NCBI RefSeq assembly: GCF_900114095.1 | Contig: NZ_FORV01000001.1 | Coordinates: 1,178,001-1,242,000, forward strand | Origin: Sphingomonas sp. NFR04 | GTDB lineage: Bacteria; Pseudomonadota; Alphaproteobacteria; Sphingomonadales; Sphingomonadaceae | Length of the DNA stretch: 64,000 bases | Direction: 5' to 3' | Part shown: one piece after another, positions 48,646 through 57,555 of the stretch | How the letters are laid out: each line of letters starts with the position of its first letter | Numbering within the stretch: position 1 is the first letter of the stretch | Program-made: the position numbers and the translations under genes | The notes under the pieces: generated by a model | What the model was told of the DNA's origin: nothing | The model's input: only the letters and a program-made list of their open reading frames with translations | The model's database searches: none

Positions 48646-48771
48646 TCAGCCCTGACGTGCCTTGAAACGCTTCTGCGTCTTGTTGATCACGTAGATCCGG
48701 CCACGGCGGCGGATCACGCGGTTGTCGCGGTGCCGCCCCTTGAGCGACTTCAATGAATTGACGATCTTCAT
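48646..48771 (-). CDS. rpmJ: 50S ribosomal protein L36 (zinc-free type)
   Basis: The 41-residue protein is bL36. The sequence [20 protein letters not shown], then [21 protein letters not shown] lacks the CxxC...C...H zinc ligands and thus is the C-minus form, which is normal for alphaproteobacteria. It caps the large subunit near the GTPase centre. The start at 48771 matches the family; the longer frame upstream is not coding. Confidence 0.95.
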   Translation of the reverse strand: MKIVNSLKSLKGRHRDNRVIRRRGRIYVINKTQKRFKARQG

Positions 48772-48989
48772 GACCGATTCGCTTCTCAAATTATCTGGAA
48801 TGCCGGAAAGAGCGGCTCGCCTATAAGCGCGGGGGCGGGAAGTCAAGGCCGCGTGTGTCGCATGCAGCCGCCATGCAGCCTAACGCCCCCTCCGAACGTT
48901 CCATCGCCGATGGGCAACGCAAATCCGCTCGACCCGGCCCGCGCCGGCAGGATACACCCGTTCCGCCCACGAAACAGGAGTGCGTGTTC

Positions 48990-49601
48990 GTGAATCCGTA
49001 TCTGCGTCTTGCCCTGCTTGCCACCCTGCCCGCGCTCGCCGCCGGCTGCACCTCCACCGGTGGTCGTCCGCCGATCGACGTCACCCGCTATCACCTCAGC
49101 GAGCCGTTCGAGCGCACCACCGTTTCAGTCGTGCCGATGTCGGGCGCGATGGATGTCACCCCCGAATTCCGCGCCTATGCCGATGCGGTGCAGGCGGAGC
49201 TGAACAAGCTCGGCTATGTTCCCGCCACCAGCGATCGCCCGGCGGGCTATATCGCCTCGGTTTCGTTCACGCGCACCTCGCGCGGCGTGATCCGCGAGCA
49301 ATCGCCGGTATCGGTGGGCCTGGGCGGCGGCAGTTTCGGCGGTGGCCGGGGCGGCGGCGTCGGACTGGGGGGCGGCATTTCCTTCGGCCTCGGCAAGCGC
49401 AAGCAGAACGAGATCCTCGTCTCGCAGCTCTGGGTGCAGCTGCGCCGCCGCGCCGGCGAGAGCGTGATCTGGGAAGGCCGCGCCGAGACGACCGGCGTCG
49501 GCATCAAGGACAACCAGCCGGCCGCCACCGCCCAGCGCCTGGCCGCTGCGCTGTTCAAGGACTTCCCCGGCGACTCCGGGATCACTACGACGGTCAAATG
49601 A
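48990..49601 (+). CDS. DUF4136 family lipoprotein
   Basis: The 203-residue protein has a lipoprotein signal (LLATLPALAAGCTSTGG, Cys after AAG) and a DUF4136 domain (about residues 50-200: RAYADAVQAELNKLGYVPAT, ADR/PAGYIASVSFTRTS, AGESVIWEGRAETTG). A glycine-rich loop (SFGGGRGGGVGLGGGISFGL) interrupts the domain. Function unknown; family members sit in the outer membrane. The GTG at 48990 is chosen because AGGAG lies 9 bases before it. Its stop overlaps the peptidase start as ATGA. Confidence 0.82.
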   Translation: MNPYLRLALLATLPALAAGCTSTGGRPPIDVTRYHLSEPFERTTVSVVPMSGAMDVTPEFRAYADAVQAELNKLGYVPATSDRPAGYIASVSFTRTSRGVIREQSPVSVGLGGGSFGGGRGGGVGLGGGISFGLGKRKQNEILVSQLWVQLRRRAGESVIWEGRAETTGVGIKDNQPAATAQRLAAALFKDFPGDSGITTTVK

Positions 49602-50716
49602 GCATCCAGATCAGCGCCGCGTTCGACAGCGGCAACATCCGCGTGGTCGCCATCGAAGGCGACCGGGTCGACTGCGAGATCGTCCTCGATCACCAGTCGG
49701 ACTTCTTCCAGTGGTTCCACTTCCGCGTCGCCGGCGCGAAGGGGCGGACGCTGACCTTCCGCATCCTCAATGCGGGCAGCTCGGCCTATCCCTTCGGCTG
49801 GCCCGGCTACAAGGCGCGCTGGTCGGCCGACCGCGAATCGTGGCGGATGACCGACACCGACTATGCCGGGGGCATCCTCAGCTTCACCCATCATTTCCAG
49901 ACGGACCTCACCTGGTTCGCCTATTTTGCGCCCTATTCGATGGAGCGGCACCACGATCTCGTCAGCCGCATCGCGCTGGCCGAGGGCGTGACGCACCGCC
50001 AGCTGGGCACGACGCTGGACGGCCAGCCGATCGACTGCCTGACCGTGGGCGAGGGTCCGAAGCAGGTGTGGCTCTATGCCCGCCAGCATCCGGGCGAGAG
50101 CATGGCCGAATGGTGGATGGAAGGCGCGCTCGAGTTCCTCACCGACGAGGACAATGCGGTGGCGCAGGCACTCCGCAGCAAGGCGACCTTCCACTGCGTG
50201 CCCAACATGAACCCGGACGGCTCGCGGCGCGGCCATCTGCGCACCAATGCGGCAGGCGTGAACCTCAACCGCGAATGGCACACGCCGACGCCGGAGCGCA
50301 GCCCGGAAGTGCTGGCGGTGCGCAATGCGATGGACGAAACCGGCGTGGATTTCGCCATGGACGTCCACGGCGATGAGGCCATCCCCGCCAACTTCCTCGC
50401 CGGCTTCGAGGGCATCCCGAGCTGGACGGACGAACTCGGCGAGAAATTCTACGAATTCGGACGTCGCCTCGCGGCGCAAACCCCCGATTTCCAGACCGAG
50501 CTCGGCTATGACAAGTCGCCCCCGGGCAAGGCCAACCTCGCCATGTCGACCAACCAGGTCGCCGAGCGATTCGGCGCGGTGTCGATGACGCTGGAAATGC
50601 CGTTCAAGGACCATGACGCGAACGCCGATCCCGAATTCGGCTGGTCGCCGATCCGCAGCAAGCTGCTCGCCCATGCCTGCCTCGAGACGCTGGCAGGGAT
50701 GATCGACACGCTGTGA
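49598..50716 (+). CDS. M14 family zinc carboxypeptidase (cytosolic carboxypeptidase-like)
   Basis: The 372-residue protein has an N-terminal beta-rich domain (about 1-125) typical of the M14-N cytosolic carboxypeptidases, then an M14 catalytic domain. Zinc ligands are His164 and Glu167 in YARQHPGESMAEWW and His257 in FAMDVHGDE; the substrate-carboxylate region NREWHTPTPERSPEV and the catalytic Glu in SMTLEMPFKDHD are present. No signal peptide. Bacterial members have unknown substrates. It is coupled to both neighbours by 4-base overlaps. Confidence 0.91.
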   Translation: MSIQISAAFDSGNIRVVAIEGDRVDCEIVLDHQSDFFQWFHFRVAGAKGRTLTFRILNAGSSAYPFGWPGYKARWSADRESWRMTDTDYAGGILSFTHHFQTDLTWFAYFAPYSMERHHDLVSRIALAEGVTHRQLGTTLDGQPIDCLTVGEGPKQVWLYARQHPGESMAEWWMEGALEFLTDEDNAVAQALRSKATFHCVPNMNPDGSRRGHLRTNAAGVNLNREWHTPTPERSPEVLAVRNAMDETGVDFAMDVHGDEAIPANFLAGFEGIPSWTDELGEKFYEFGRRLAAQTPDFQTELGYDKSPPGKANLAMSTNQVAERFGAVSMTLEMPFKDHDANADPEFGWSPIRSKLLAHACLETLAGMIDTL

Positions 50717-51171
50717 TCACGATCCGGGAAGGCGGGCTGGATGCGCCGCAGGTGCAGGACCTCCTGCGCCTGCACGCATCGGGCATGCTCGCCAACTCGC
50801 CGGCGGAGAGTTGCCATTTCCTCGACCTGTCGGGCCTCCAGGCGGCGGACGTCACCTTCTGGAGCGCCTGGGAGGGCGAGGATCTGCTCGGCATGGGCGC
50901 GCTCAAGCAGCTCGATGCGACGCACGGCGAAGTGAAGTCGATGCGCACCGTGCCGGCGCAACTCGGCAAGGGCGTCGGCGCGGCGGTGCTGGAACATATC
51001 CTCGCCACCGCCCGGGCGCGCGGCCTGACGCGGCTGAGCCTGGAGACGGGCACCGGGTCGGCGTTCGCGCCCGCGCACCGGCTATATCAGCGCTACGGCT
51101 TCGTCCCCTGCGCACCCTTCGGCAGTTATGCGGAAGATCCGCATAGTCGTTTCCTCACGCGCACACTGTAA
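50713..51171 (+). CDS. GNAT family N-acetyltransferase
   Basis: The 152-residue protein has the GNAT fold with the acetyl-CoA loop in VPAQLGKGVGAAVLEHILAT (Q/RxxGxG/A) and the late motif SAFAPAHRLYQRYGFVPCAP. The target amine is unknown. Start is GTG at 50713, overlapping the peptidase stop as GTGA. The length fits a single GNAT domain. Co-translation with the peptidase suggests a linked role, such as acetylating an amine it releases, but that is only inference. Confidence 0.9.
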   Translation: MITIREGGLDAPQVQDLLRLHASGMLANSPAESCHFLDLSGLQAADVTFWSAWEGEDLLGMGALKQLDATHGEVKSMRTVPAQLGKGVGAAVLEHILATARARGLTRLSLETGTGSAFAPAHRLYQRYGFVPCAPFGSYAEDPHSRFLTRTL

Positions 51172-51245
51172 AACACAGATTTCATTCATGCTGCTGCCAT
51201 AATCGCCGTGTCATTCTCCGCCCGACGTCTTGGGGGAGGGGGAAA

Positions 51246-52322
51246 ATGCACGAGCGATTTCGGGCGCTGCGCGCTGCCGGCTTGGGTTGTGTGGCGCTGG
51301 TATCGGCGTGCAGCGGCGGGGGCGGCAGCAGCGACTCGGGCAAGGGCGTCGTCGTCCTGCCCAGCGGGCCGACGGCGAGCACGCCGGCGCCCACCCCCAC
51401 CGCTGAGCAGCTGGAGGACCAGCGCTCCAACGCCGCCAGCTTCGCCCAGGCGGAGGCGGCCTATAAGCTCGGCTTTACCGGGCGCGGGGTGAAGATCGCG
51501 GTCCTCGACACCGGCATCGCGCCGGGCGTGTCCGAGTTCGCCGGGCGGATCGACCCCGCCAGCGCCGATGTCGCCGGCACGCGCGGGCTCGTGGACACCA
51601 GCGGGCATGGCACGATGATGGCCTCCGTCGCGCTGGCGGCGCGCGACGGACAGGGGATGCACGGCGTGGCCTATGAGGCGACCTTGGTGTCGCTCAACTT
51701 CTCCAACCCGGCCAGCTGCACCGGGCTGACCGCGTGCACCTTCCTCAGTGCCGGCCTGATCGCCGGGATCGACGCGGCGATCGCCGCCAGGGTGCGGGTG
51801 ATCAACCTCTCCTTCTCGATCGACCAGAGTTATGACGTGTTCGAGGAGGCGGTCCGCCGCGCCGCCGCTGCAGGAATCGTGACGGTGATCAGCGCCGGCA
51901 ACAATGACGGCGACCCGCGCCAGCCGCTGCTGATGGCCCGCGCCTTCGCGCAGGCCGCGCCCGGGTGGGTGATCATCGCCGGCGGCGTCGACGCGACGGG
52001 CACCTTCGCCTTCGACCGCGCCAACCAGGCCGGCACCGGCCCGGACGCTGCCTGGTACCTCACCGCGCTGTTCAACGATGTGAACATGGTAGGCTCGGAC
52101 GGCCTGCTCGCGCAGCACGACGGCACCTCCCCCGCCGCCGCGGCGATCAGCGGCGCGATCGCGCTGGTCGCCCAGGCCCGGCCGAACCTGACCGGCGCGC
52201 AGATCGTGACGCTGCTGCTCGCCAACGCCACCGATGCGGGCACGCCGGGACGCGACCCGGTCTATGGCAACGGCGTGCTGAACATCGCCAAGACCTTCGC
52301 GGCACTGCCGCCGGTGGGGTAA
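51246..52322 (+). CDS. Subtilisin-like serine protease lipoprotein (S8)
   Basis: The 358-residue protein has a lipoprotein signal with Cys22 (VALVSACSGGGG), a short linker, and a peptidase S8 domain with the intact triad: Asp88 in IAVLDTGIAPG, His121 in DTSGHGTMMAS and Ser295 in HDGTSPAAAAISG, plus the oxyanion Asn in VISAGNND. It ends soon after the catalytic domain, so it lacks the autotransporter barrel found in many related proteobacterial proteases. It should be anchored to a membrane facing the periplasm or outside. It stands alone. Confidence 0.93.
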   Translation: MHERFRALRAAGLGCVALVSACSGGGGSSDSGKGVVVLPSGPTASTPAPTPTAEQLEDQRSNAASFAQAEAAYKLGFTGRGVKIAVLDTGIAPGVSEFAGRIDPASADVAGTRGLVDTSGHGTMMASVALAARDGQGMHGVAYEATLVSLNFSNPASCTGLTACTFLSAGLIAGIDAAIAARVRVINLSFSIDQSYDVFEEAVRRAAAAGIVTVISAGNNDGDPRQPLLMARAFAQAAPGWVIIAGGVDATGTFAFDRANQAGTGPDAAWYLTALFNDVNMVGSDGLLAQHDGTSPAAAAISGAIALVAQARPNLTGAQIVTLLLANATDAGTPGRDPVYGNGVLNIAKTFAALPPVG

Positions 52323-52466
52323 GGGAAAGGGTTCTCAGGGACATTTCGGCCTTAGCCCCCTCGGCTGCTGATAAGCGCGACCACCCAAGCCCGCGGAAGC
52401 GATCGTCCGTCCATCTGGCGGGCCATTCCGGGAACGATGCCGCGCCATCTCGGGACCCGATGGTAT

Positions 52467-53135
52467 TCAGGGAATCTCGAAATAACTCGGGATCACGTAA
52501 TTGGACATTTTCTTCATCCGGACGCCGAGCTTTGCCGAAGCTTCGTCCGCCGCGCGAGTGGCGCCCTGGACTAGGCCGTAATCATCGAACACGACCAGCC
52601 CGCCCCGAGACATGTGAGGTAAAAAGTGATCGAGGGCGAATGCGGTCGGCTCATAGACGTCCACATCCAGGTGAAGGAGCGCGATCTTGAGGGCAGGTTG
52701 TTCCTTTAGATACGCAGGAACAGTATGGAAAATATTGCCTTCGATGAGCGTCGTATTGCTAAACCCCTTCGCCGCCACAAGATCATTCAGGGACTCTCGA
52801 GAAATACCCGGACCGCCCGCAGCTTCAAACCTCTCGATGAAGCTTTGATCCGTCTCCTCCTGAACTCCGTCAGTCGGGAATGCGCCGAATGCGTCGAAAC
52901 CGACCAGCGGCCTGCTATAGGAATTTTCCAGTATTTCGCGGAAACTCGCGAACCGCATGAAAGACGCGCCTTTGTACACACCCACTTCCAGGATCGAACC
53001 TGGAATGTCGACGATCTTTTTGTAAAGCTCATAGTGCGCCAAAAGCTTGGCGATGCGCGAGGGGTGCGAACGCAGGTGGAAGTTGTTTTCGACTTCATAG
53101 ATATCGATCGCAGCCGTCGGCATGTAATGTGACAT
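52467..53135 (-). CDS. TylF/MycF-type SAM-dependent methyltransferase
   Basis: The 222-residue protein has the TylF-family Rossmann motifs: GSILEVGVYKGASFMRFASF (motif I), ALLHLDVDVYEPTAFALDHF, and VVFDDYGLVQGATRAADE, where the Asp pair binds the metal used in sugar O-methylation. Family members methylate sugars in macrolides and O-antigens. The codon use is visibly more AT-rich than that of the neighbours, which suggests acquisition. The start at 53135 follows GGAAGG at 6 bases. No other glycan or transposase genes are nearby. The 269-bp gap upstream holds nothing I can assign. Confidence 0.85.
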   Translation of the reverse strand: MSHYMPTAAIDIYEVENNFHLRSHPSRIAKLLAHYELYKKIVDIPGSILEVGVYKGASFMRFASFREILENSYSRPLVGFDAFGAFPTDGVQEETDQSFIERFEAAGGPGISRESLNDLVAAKGFSNTTLIEGNIFHTVPAYLKEQPALKIALLHLDVDVYEPTAFALDHFLPHMSRGGLVVFDDYGLVQGATRAADEASAKLGVRMKKMSNYVIPSYFEIP

Positions 53136-53404
53136 TCTGACCTTCCCCACGCTACAGCGTCTCGGCTTCCGTCTCGTACGATGCGGTTACCATAGGATGA
53201 ACGACGGTCTGCAAAATCCGTTCTAAGCGTAGGTTTATCCTGCGGCTTTTTGCTGGAAGCGGCCGCTCCTTATATCGTTCGGCGATGTTCCCCCCAGGCG
53301 GAGCGACGCGGTTGGCAGCGTTGCGCTGCGCTGGTTCCCTCGAACTGCGGCGGCACCGACCTGGAGACGCTTCCGGCACGCTGCCGCCCATGACATAAGG
53401 GCGC

Positions 53405-54220
53405 ATGCCGTTCCGCCCCCTGCTCGCCCTGCTGGCGCTGGTCGCCGCCCCGCTGCTCGCCGCGCCCGGCACGGAGCTGGTGCGCGAGCAGCGCAGCGTC
53501 ACCATCGGCGGCGTGCCGGAGGTTTGGCGGCTGGTCTGGCGCGGGGCGCCGCGCGACGACGGCATGTGCGGCCCGCGGGATCCCGAGATGGCGATCACCT
53601 GCCCGTGCAGCGGCGTCGCCTATGCGCAGACCGGCGATCTGGTGCTGGAACGGCAGCGCCCCGGCGCACGGCCCGAGCGAATGGCACTGGCGCCGCTGTT
53701 CGCCGGGTCCGAGATGCTGTCCGACGCGGGCGGCCCGGCCGCAGTCCTGCCACGCTGGCCGATGGGCGACGATGATGTCTCGAAGGAGGTCACGCCCAAG
53801 GCGATCCGCGCCCGGCCCCCGGTCCCGATCCTGAAGCTCGCCGATTATGACCATGACGGCGTCGCGGGCGAATTCCTGCTGCAGATCGATGCGCTGCCCT
53901 GCGGCAAGCAGTTGATGGTGGCGGTCGGCACCTCGCGCGCGCATCCCGGCCTCCATGCGCTGACCAGCGCCGAGCATCCCGAACGCCCGCTGGCGCTCTA
54001 TCGCTGGCAATGGGAGGCGCTGGCCCGCAACCCGCGCCCGGCCGAGCTTGCCGACTGGCCGTGCGGCGATCACGGCGCCGAGGAGGAAACCACCTTGCGG
54101 GTCCGCGCCGATCGCGGCGCGATCCATGCGACGCGGATCACCGGCACCTGCCCCGACGAGTCGAACGAGAAGGGCGGCACCCGCATCGCGAAGAAAATAC
54201 TCAAGCGGGACGTCCTGTAG
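53405..54220 (+). CDS. Hypothetical exported protein
   Basis: The 271-residue protein starts with a signal peptide (PLLALLALVAAPLLAAPG) and has no recognised domain. It carries a few cysteines in pairs (MCGPRDPEMAITCPCSG; ALPCGKQ; DWPCGDHG; GTCPDE) that could form disulfides in the periplasm, and an acidic calcium-site-like stretch DYDHDGVAGEF resembling an EF-hand loop. Length and composition fit a real gene. Function unknown. No clear ribosome-binding site before the ATG. Confidence 0.7.
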   Translation: MPFRPLLALLALVAAPLLAAPGTELVREQRSVTIGGVPEVWRLVWRGAPRDDGMCGPRDPEMAITCPCSGVAYAQTGDLVLERQRPGARPERMALAPLFAGSEMLSDAGGPAAVLPRWPMGDDDVSKEVTPKAIRARPPVPILKLADYDHDGVAGEFLLQIDALPCGKQLMVAVGTSRAHPGLHALTSAEHPERPLALYRWQWEALARNPRPAELADWPCGDHGAEEETTLRVRADRGAIHATRITGTCPDESNEKGGTRIAKKILKRDVL

Positions 54221-54294
54221 CCGAGCCCCTCCAGGCACAGGATCGGTATGGCGGGGCGGCGAACAGGCCAGTCGACAGCGCAGGAGCTTCCGCC

Positions 54295-54822
54295 GTGACC
54301 CTCGACCAACTCGGCCCGCGCCTCTGCATTTTGGGGCCGTCGAACAGCGGCAAGTCCACGCTGGCCGTCGCGATCGCCGCCGCACGCGGGCTGCCGCCGA
54401 TCCATCTCGATCAGCTCCACCATCTCCCCCACACGGATTGGCTTCCCCGCCCCGCCGACGACTTCGCCGCCCTGCACGACGCAGCGATCCTCGGCGACCG
54501 CTGGGTGATCGAGGGCAACTATACCCGGCTGCTGCCGCAGCGCCTGGCGCGGGCGACCGGCGTGCTGCTGCTCGACGTGCCGACCTCGGTCAGCCTCTAT
54601 CGCTATGTCCGGCGCTGCTGGTTCGGGCGCGAGCGCCACGGCGCGCTTGCCGGTGCGCGGGACAGCGTGAAATGGGCAATGCTCCACTATATCCTGATCG
54701 CCACCCGCGCCCATCGCGCACGCTATCGACGGATGTTTGAAGAGATCGCGCTGCCGAAGGCTCTGCTTGCCTCGCCCCGAGCGATTGCCGACTTCTACCG
54801 CGAGCACGATCTGCGCCGGTGA
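54295..54822 (+). CDS. P-loop kinase-like protein (FlaR/adenylate-kinase-like)
   Basis: The 175-residue protein has Walker A in ILGPSNSGKSTLAVAIA, a LDQLHHLPHTDWLPRP segment and WVIEGNYTRLLPQRLARATG with VLLLDVPTS as Walker B. This order (P-loop, LDxLxW, ViDGnYs) is typical of the topology-modulation/FlaR-type small kinases related to adenylate kinase. The natural substrate is unknown. The GTG start at 54295 follows CAGGAG by 8 bases. It lies 74 bases after the exported-protein gene on the same strand. Confidence 0.85.
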   Translation: MTLDQLGPRLCILGPSNSGKSTLAVAIAAARGLPPIHLDQLHHLPHTDWLPRPADDFAALHDAAILGDRWVIEGNYTRLLPQRLARATGVLLLDVPTSVSLYRYVRRCWFGRERHGALAGARDSVKWAMLHYILIATRAHRARYRRMFEEIALPKALLASPRAIADFYREHDLRR

Positions 54823-54862
54823 GCACGCCTGCTGAGAACCGGCTTTCCCCTGCTGCGCCGCC

Positions 54863-55084
54863 TCAGGCGAACAGCGACAGCGTCCCGCTTTCCAGCGCTT
54901 CGGGGATGGTCAGCCGATCGCCGCGGCTGACCTCATGGGTGGTGGGTTGCGGCACCAGGTTCCACGGCGTCACCACCGCGTCGCACCAGGCGGTGAACAG
55001 GCCCGACGACCAGGACCGCAGCCTCTCTTCCACTTCCGGCAGCACCGCTGCCATGGCGTTCGGTTCGCTGTGCATCGTCATCAT
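54863..55084 (-). CDS. Hypothetical 73-residue protein downstream of fixJ
   Basis: A small soluble protein without signal or membrane segment; the core VLPEVEERLRSWSSGLFTAW, then CDAVVTPWNLVPQPTTHEVS is rich in Trp and Pro and does not match a family that I recognise. AGGAG lies 6 bases before the ATG, which supports translation. It is the fourth gene on the strand after the pseudo-receiver, fixL and fixJ genes, 90 bases beyond fixJ, so it could be co-transcribed with them. Confidence 0.6.
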   Translation of the reverse strand: MMTMHSEPNAMAAVLPEVEERLRSWSSGLFTAWCDAVVTPWNLVPQPTTHEVSRGDRLTIPEALESGTLSLFA

Positions 55085-55174
55085 TCCCGCTCCTCAGCGT
55101 GCGTGATTCCGTGTTTTTCCCGAGTCCCCCGATCCTATCACGAGAGCGCCAAGGATGCACGGCTGTGCAATCGT

Positions 55175-55792
55175 TTAACTTGCGCCCATCCCCGCCGCGA
55201 ACGCGATTCTGAGCGCCTCGGACAGGCTCTTGGCGCCCAGCTTCGCCATCACATTGGCGCGGTGCACTTCGACCGTGCGTGCCGAGATGCCGAGGTCATA
55301 GGCGATGGTCTTGTTCGGATAGCCCTGCGCCAGCCCGTCCAGCACCTCGCGCTCGCGCACGGTCAGCGCGCCGAGCAGCGTCTCGGCGTCCGCGGCGCGC
55401 GTCTTGACGTCCTCGGCCGCCTCCAGCCGCTCGAAGCCGCGATTGATCGCATCGATCAGCGCGCGGCTCTCCATCGGCTTTTCGAGGAAGTCGACCGCGC
55501 CTGCCTTCATTGCCTTGACCGCCAGCGACACGTCGCCATGGCCGGTCAGCACGATCACCGGCAGCGCGATGCCGCGGGCATGGAGTTCCTGCTGCACCTC
55601 CAGCCCGTCCATCTCCGGCATGCGCACGTCGAGCAGCACGCAGCCCGGCTCGACATGGCGCGCTTCCTTGAGGAAGGCGACGCCCGAGGGCCAGGTCTGC
55701 ACGGCGAAGCCCGAGGTCTTGAGCATGAAGCTGGCGGAACGGCGGACGCCATCCTCGTCGTCGACGATATGGACGAGGCGCTTGTCGGTCAC
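55175..55792 (-). CDS. fixJ: FixJ family two-component response regulator
   Basis: The 205-residue regulator has a receiver domain with Asp55 as phospho-acceptor ([13 protein letters not shown]), acidic pair in [11 protein letters not shown], the switch Thr83 and Lys105 in FLEKP. A LuxR-type helix-turn-helix follows (about 140-200: [40 protein letters not shown]). It should activate low-oxygen genes, typically through FixK-type regulators, which are not in the window. Start is GTG at 55792, overlapping fixL's stop as GTGA. Confidence 0.93.
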   Translation of the reverse strand: MTDKRLVHIVDDEDGVRRSASFMLKTSGFAVQTWPSGVAFLKEARHVEPGCVLLDVRMPEMDGLEVQQELHARGIALPVIVLTGHGDVSLAVKAMKAGAVDFLEKPMESRALIDAINRGFERLEAAEDVKTRAADAETLLGALTVREREVLDGLAQGYPNKTIAYDLGISARTVEVHRANVMAKLGAKSLSEALRIAFAAGMGAS

Positions 55793-57555
55793 AGAGTATT
55801 CCCTTCTACTTGGACGAGGGTGAAGTGAAAGCAGCTGCCGCCGCCCTCACGCGGCGCCAGCCAGATGCGGCCGCCATTGGCCTCGACGATGGTGCGGCAG
55901 ATCGACAGCCCGAGGCCCATGCCGTCGACCTTGGTGCTGTGGAAGGCGCGGAACAGGTCGTCGGCGACTTCGGCGGCCACGCCCGGCCCGGTATCCGCCA
56001 CCGTCACCCGCACAAAGCCGGGGGACTCAAGCCGGCTGGAGACGGTCAGCCGCCGCTCGGGGGAATCGGCCATCGCCTCGATCGCGTTGCGCATCAGGTT
56101 GATCAGCACCTGCTGGATCTGGATGCGGTCGACCAACACCGGCCCCGCGGCGGGATCGAACAGGAACTCGGCGACGACGCCCTTCTCGCGCGCGCCGATC
56201 AGCGCCAGCTTGCAGGCCTCGTCGACCAGATCGGGGATCTGCTCGACGCTCTTCTCCACCTCGCCGCGCGCGACGAATTCGCGGAGGCGCCGGACGATGG
56301 TGCCCGCGCGCAGTGCCTCCTGCGCGGTATCGTCGAGCGCCTCGCGGATCATCGGCAGGTCCTCCGGATCGCCCGCATCGAGCAGGTTCGAGACGCCGCG
56401 CACATAGTTCACCACCGCGGTGATCGGCTGGTTGAGCTCGTGCGCCAGCGTCGAGGCCATGGTGCCCATCGCGCTCACGCGGGCGGCGTGAATCAGACCG
56501 GAGCGGAGTTCCTCGATGCGCTGCTCGGCGCGCTGCTTGTCGCTCAGGTCGCGGATGAAGCCGGTGAAGACGCGCTCGCCCTCGGTCATCGCCTCGCCCA
56601 CCGACAGCTCGATCGGGAAGGTGCTGCCATCGCGCCGCCGCCCGGTGACGGTACGGCCGGTGCCGATGATCCGGCGCTCGCCGGTCGCCAGATAGCGGCG
56701 GATATAGCCGTCGTGCCGCGCGCCGTCGCCGGTGGGCATCAACAGGCTGACGTTCGCGCCGACCACCTCGTCCTCGGCATAGCCGAACATCCGCTCGGCG
56801 GCGGCGCTGAACGAGACGATGTTGCCGCGCTCGTCGATAATCACCATCGCGTCGAGCACCGTCGCCAGGATCGAGCGGAGATGGTTCGCGGCGGCGCTCG
56901 CCTGGCGCTCGCTGGCGCGCTGCTCGGTGATGTCGCGGATCACCTTGCCGAAGCCGCGCAGCCGCCCGTCGGGGCCGCGCAAGGGTGTGATCAGCACTTG
57001 GGCGAGGAATTCGCTGCCATCCTTGCGCAGCCGCCAATCCTCTTCCTCCAGCTTGCCGTCGCGCAGCGCCGCGTCGAGGTCGGCGCGCGGCTTGCCCGCC
57101 GCCACGGCCGAGCCCGGATAGAACAACGCCATGTCGCGGCCGAGCACCTCCTCCTCGCCCCAGCCCTTCAGCCGGCGCGCGCCTTCGTTCCAGAAGGACA
57201 CGCGGCCCTTGGGATCAACGGTGTAGATCGCATAGCCGACCGCGCCGTCAATCAGCAGGTTGAGCTCGGCGGCGAGTTCGTCGGCGCGATCGGCCCGCCT
57301 CCGGGCATCGGCCTCCTCGGCGCGCAGGCGGCGGCGCAGCGCGCGGCTGTACGAGGCGAGCAGCAGGATCGCCGCAACCCAGGCCAGCAGCACGCCGACC
57401 AGCACATAGCGCTCGCCGCGCGAGACCAACGGCGCCAGCGCCAGGCCGGAGACGAGCAGCAGCAGCGTCGCCATCGCCTCCGGGATGCGCCGCCGCAGCC
57501 GGCCGCCCAGCGTCACCGGCGCCGGCATGTCGAACGGCGGCAGCGGGAAGTTCAT
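55789..57555 (-). CDS. fixL: FixL-type oxygen-sensing histidine kinase
   Basis: The 588-residue kinase has two N-terminal membrane segments (about 28-45 and 50-67), a first PAS domain (about 96-212), a second PAS domain (about 222-340), then HisKA with the phospho-histidine His372 ([11 protein letters not shown]) and an HATPase with Asn490 and DTGPGV at 521. The second PAS keeps the FixL haem residues: His281 in [10 protein letters not shown] as proximal ligand, and Arg301 in IIGTGR at the position of Bradyrhizobium Arg220. It should therefore sense oxygen. Its ATG overlaps the upstream stop as ATGA. Confidence 0.94.
   Translation of the reverse strand: MNFPLPPFDMPAPVTLGGRLRRRIPEAMATLLLLVSGLALAPLVSRGERYVLVGVLLAWVAAILLLASYSRALRRRLRAEEADARRRADRADELAAELNLLIDGAVGYAIYTVDPKGRVSFWNEGARRLKGWGEEEVLGRDMALFYPGSAVAAGKPRADLDAALRDGKLEEEDWRLRKDGSEFLAQVLITPLRGPDGRLRGFGKVIRDITEQRASERQASAAANHLRSILATVLDAMVIIDERGNIVSFSAAAERMFGYAEDEVVGANVSLLMPTGDGARHDGYIRRYLATGERRIIGTGRTVTGRRRDGSTFPIELSVGEAMTEGERVFTGFIRDLSDKQRAEQRIEELRSGLIHAARVSAMGTMASTLAHELNQPITAVVNYVRGVSNLLDAGDPEDLPMIREALDDTAQEALRAGTIVRRLREFVARGEVEKSVEQIPDLVDEACKLALIGAREKGVVAEFLFDPAAGPVLVDRIQIQQVLINLMRNAIEAMADSPERRLTVSSRLESPGFVRVTVADTGPGVAAEVADDLFRAFHSTKVDGMGLGLSICRTIVEANGGRIWLAPREGGGSCFHFTLVQVEGNTL

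Noticed and set aside
52467..53135. Start of a secondary-metabolite or O-antigen cluster
   Set aside because: The TylF-type methyltransferase is alone; neighbours are a protease lipoprotein and unknown exported protein.
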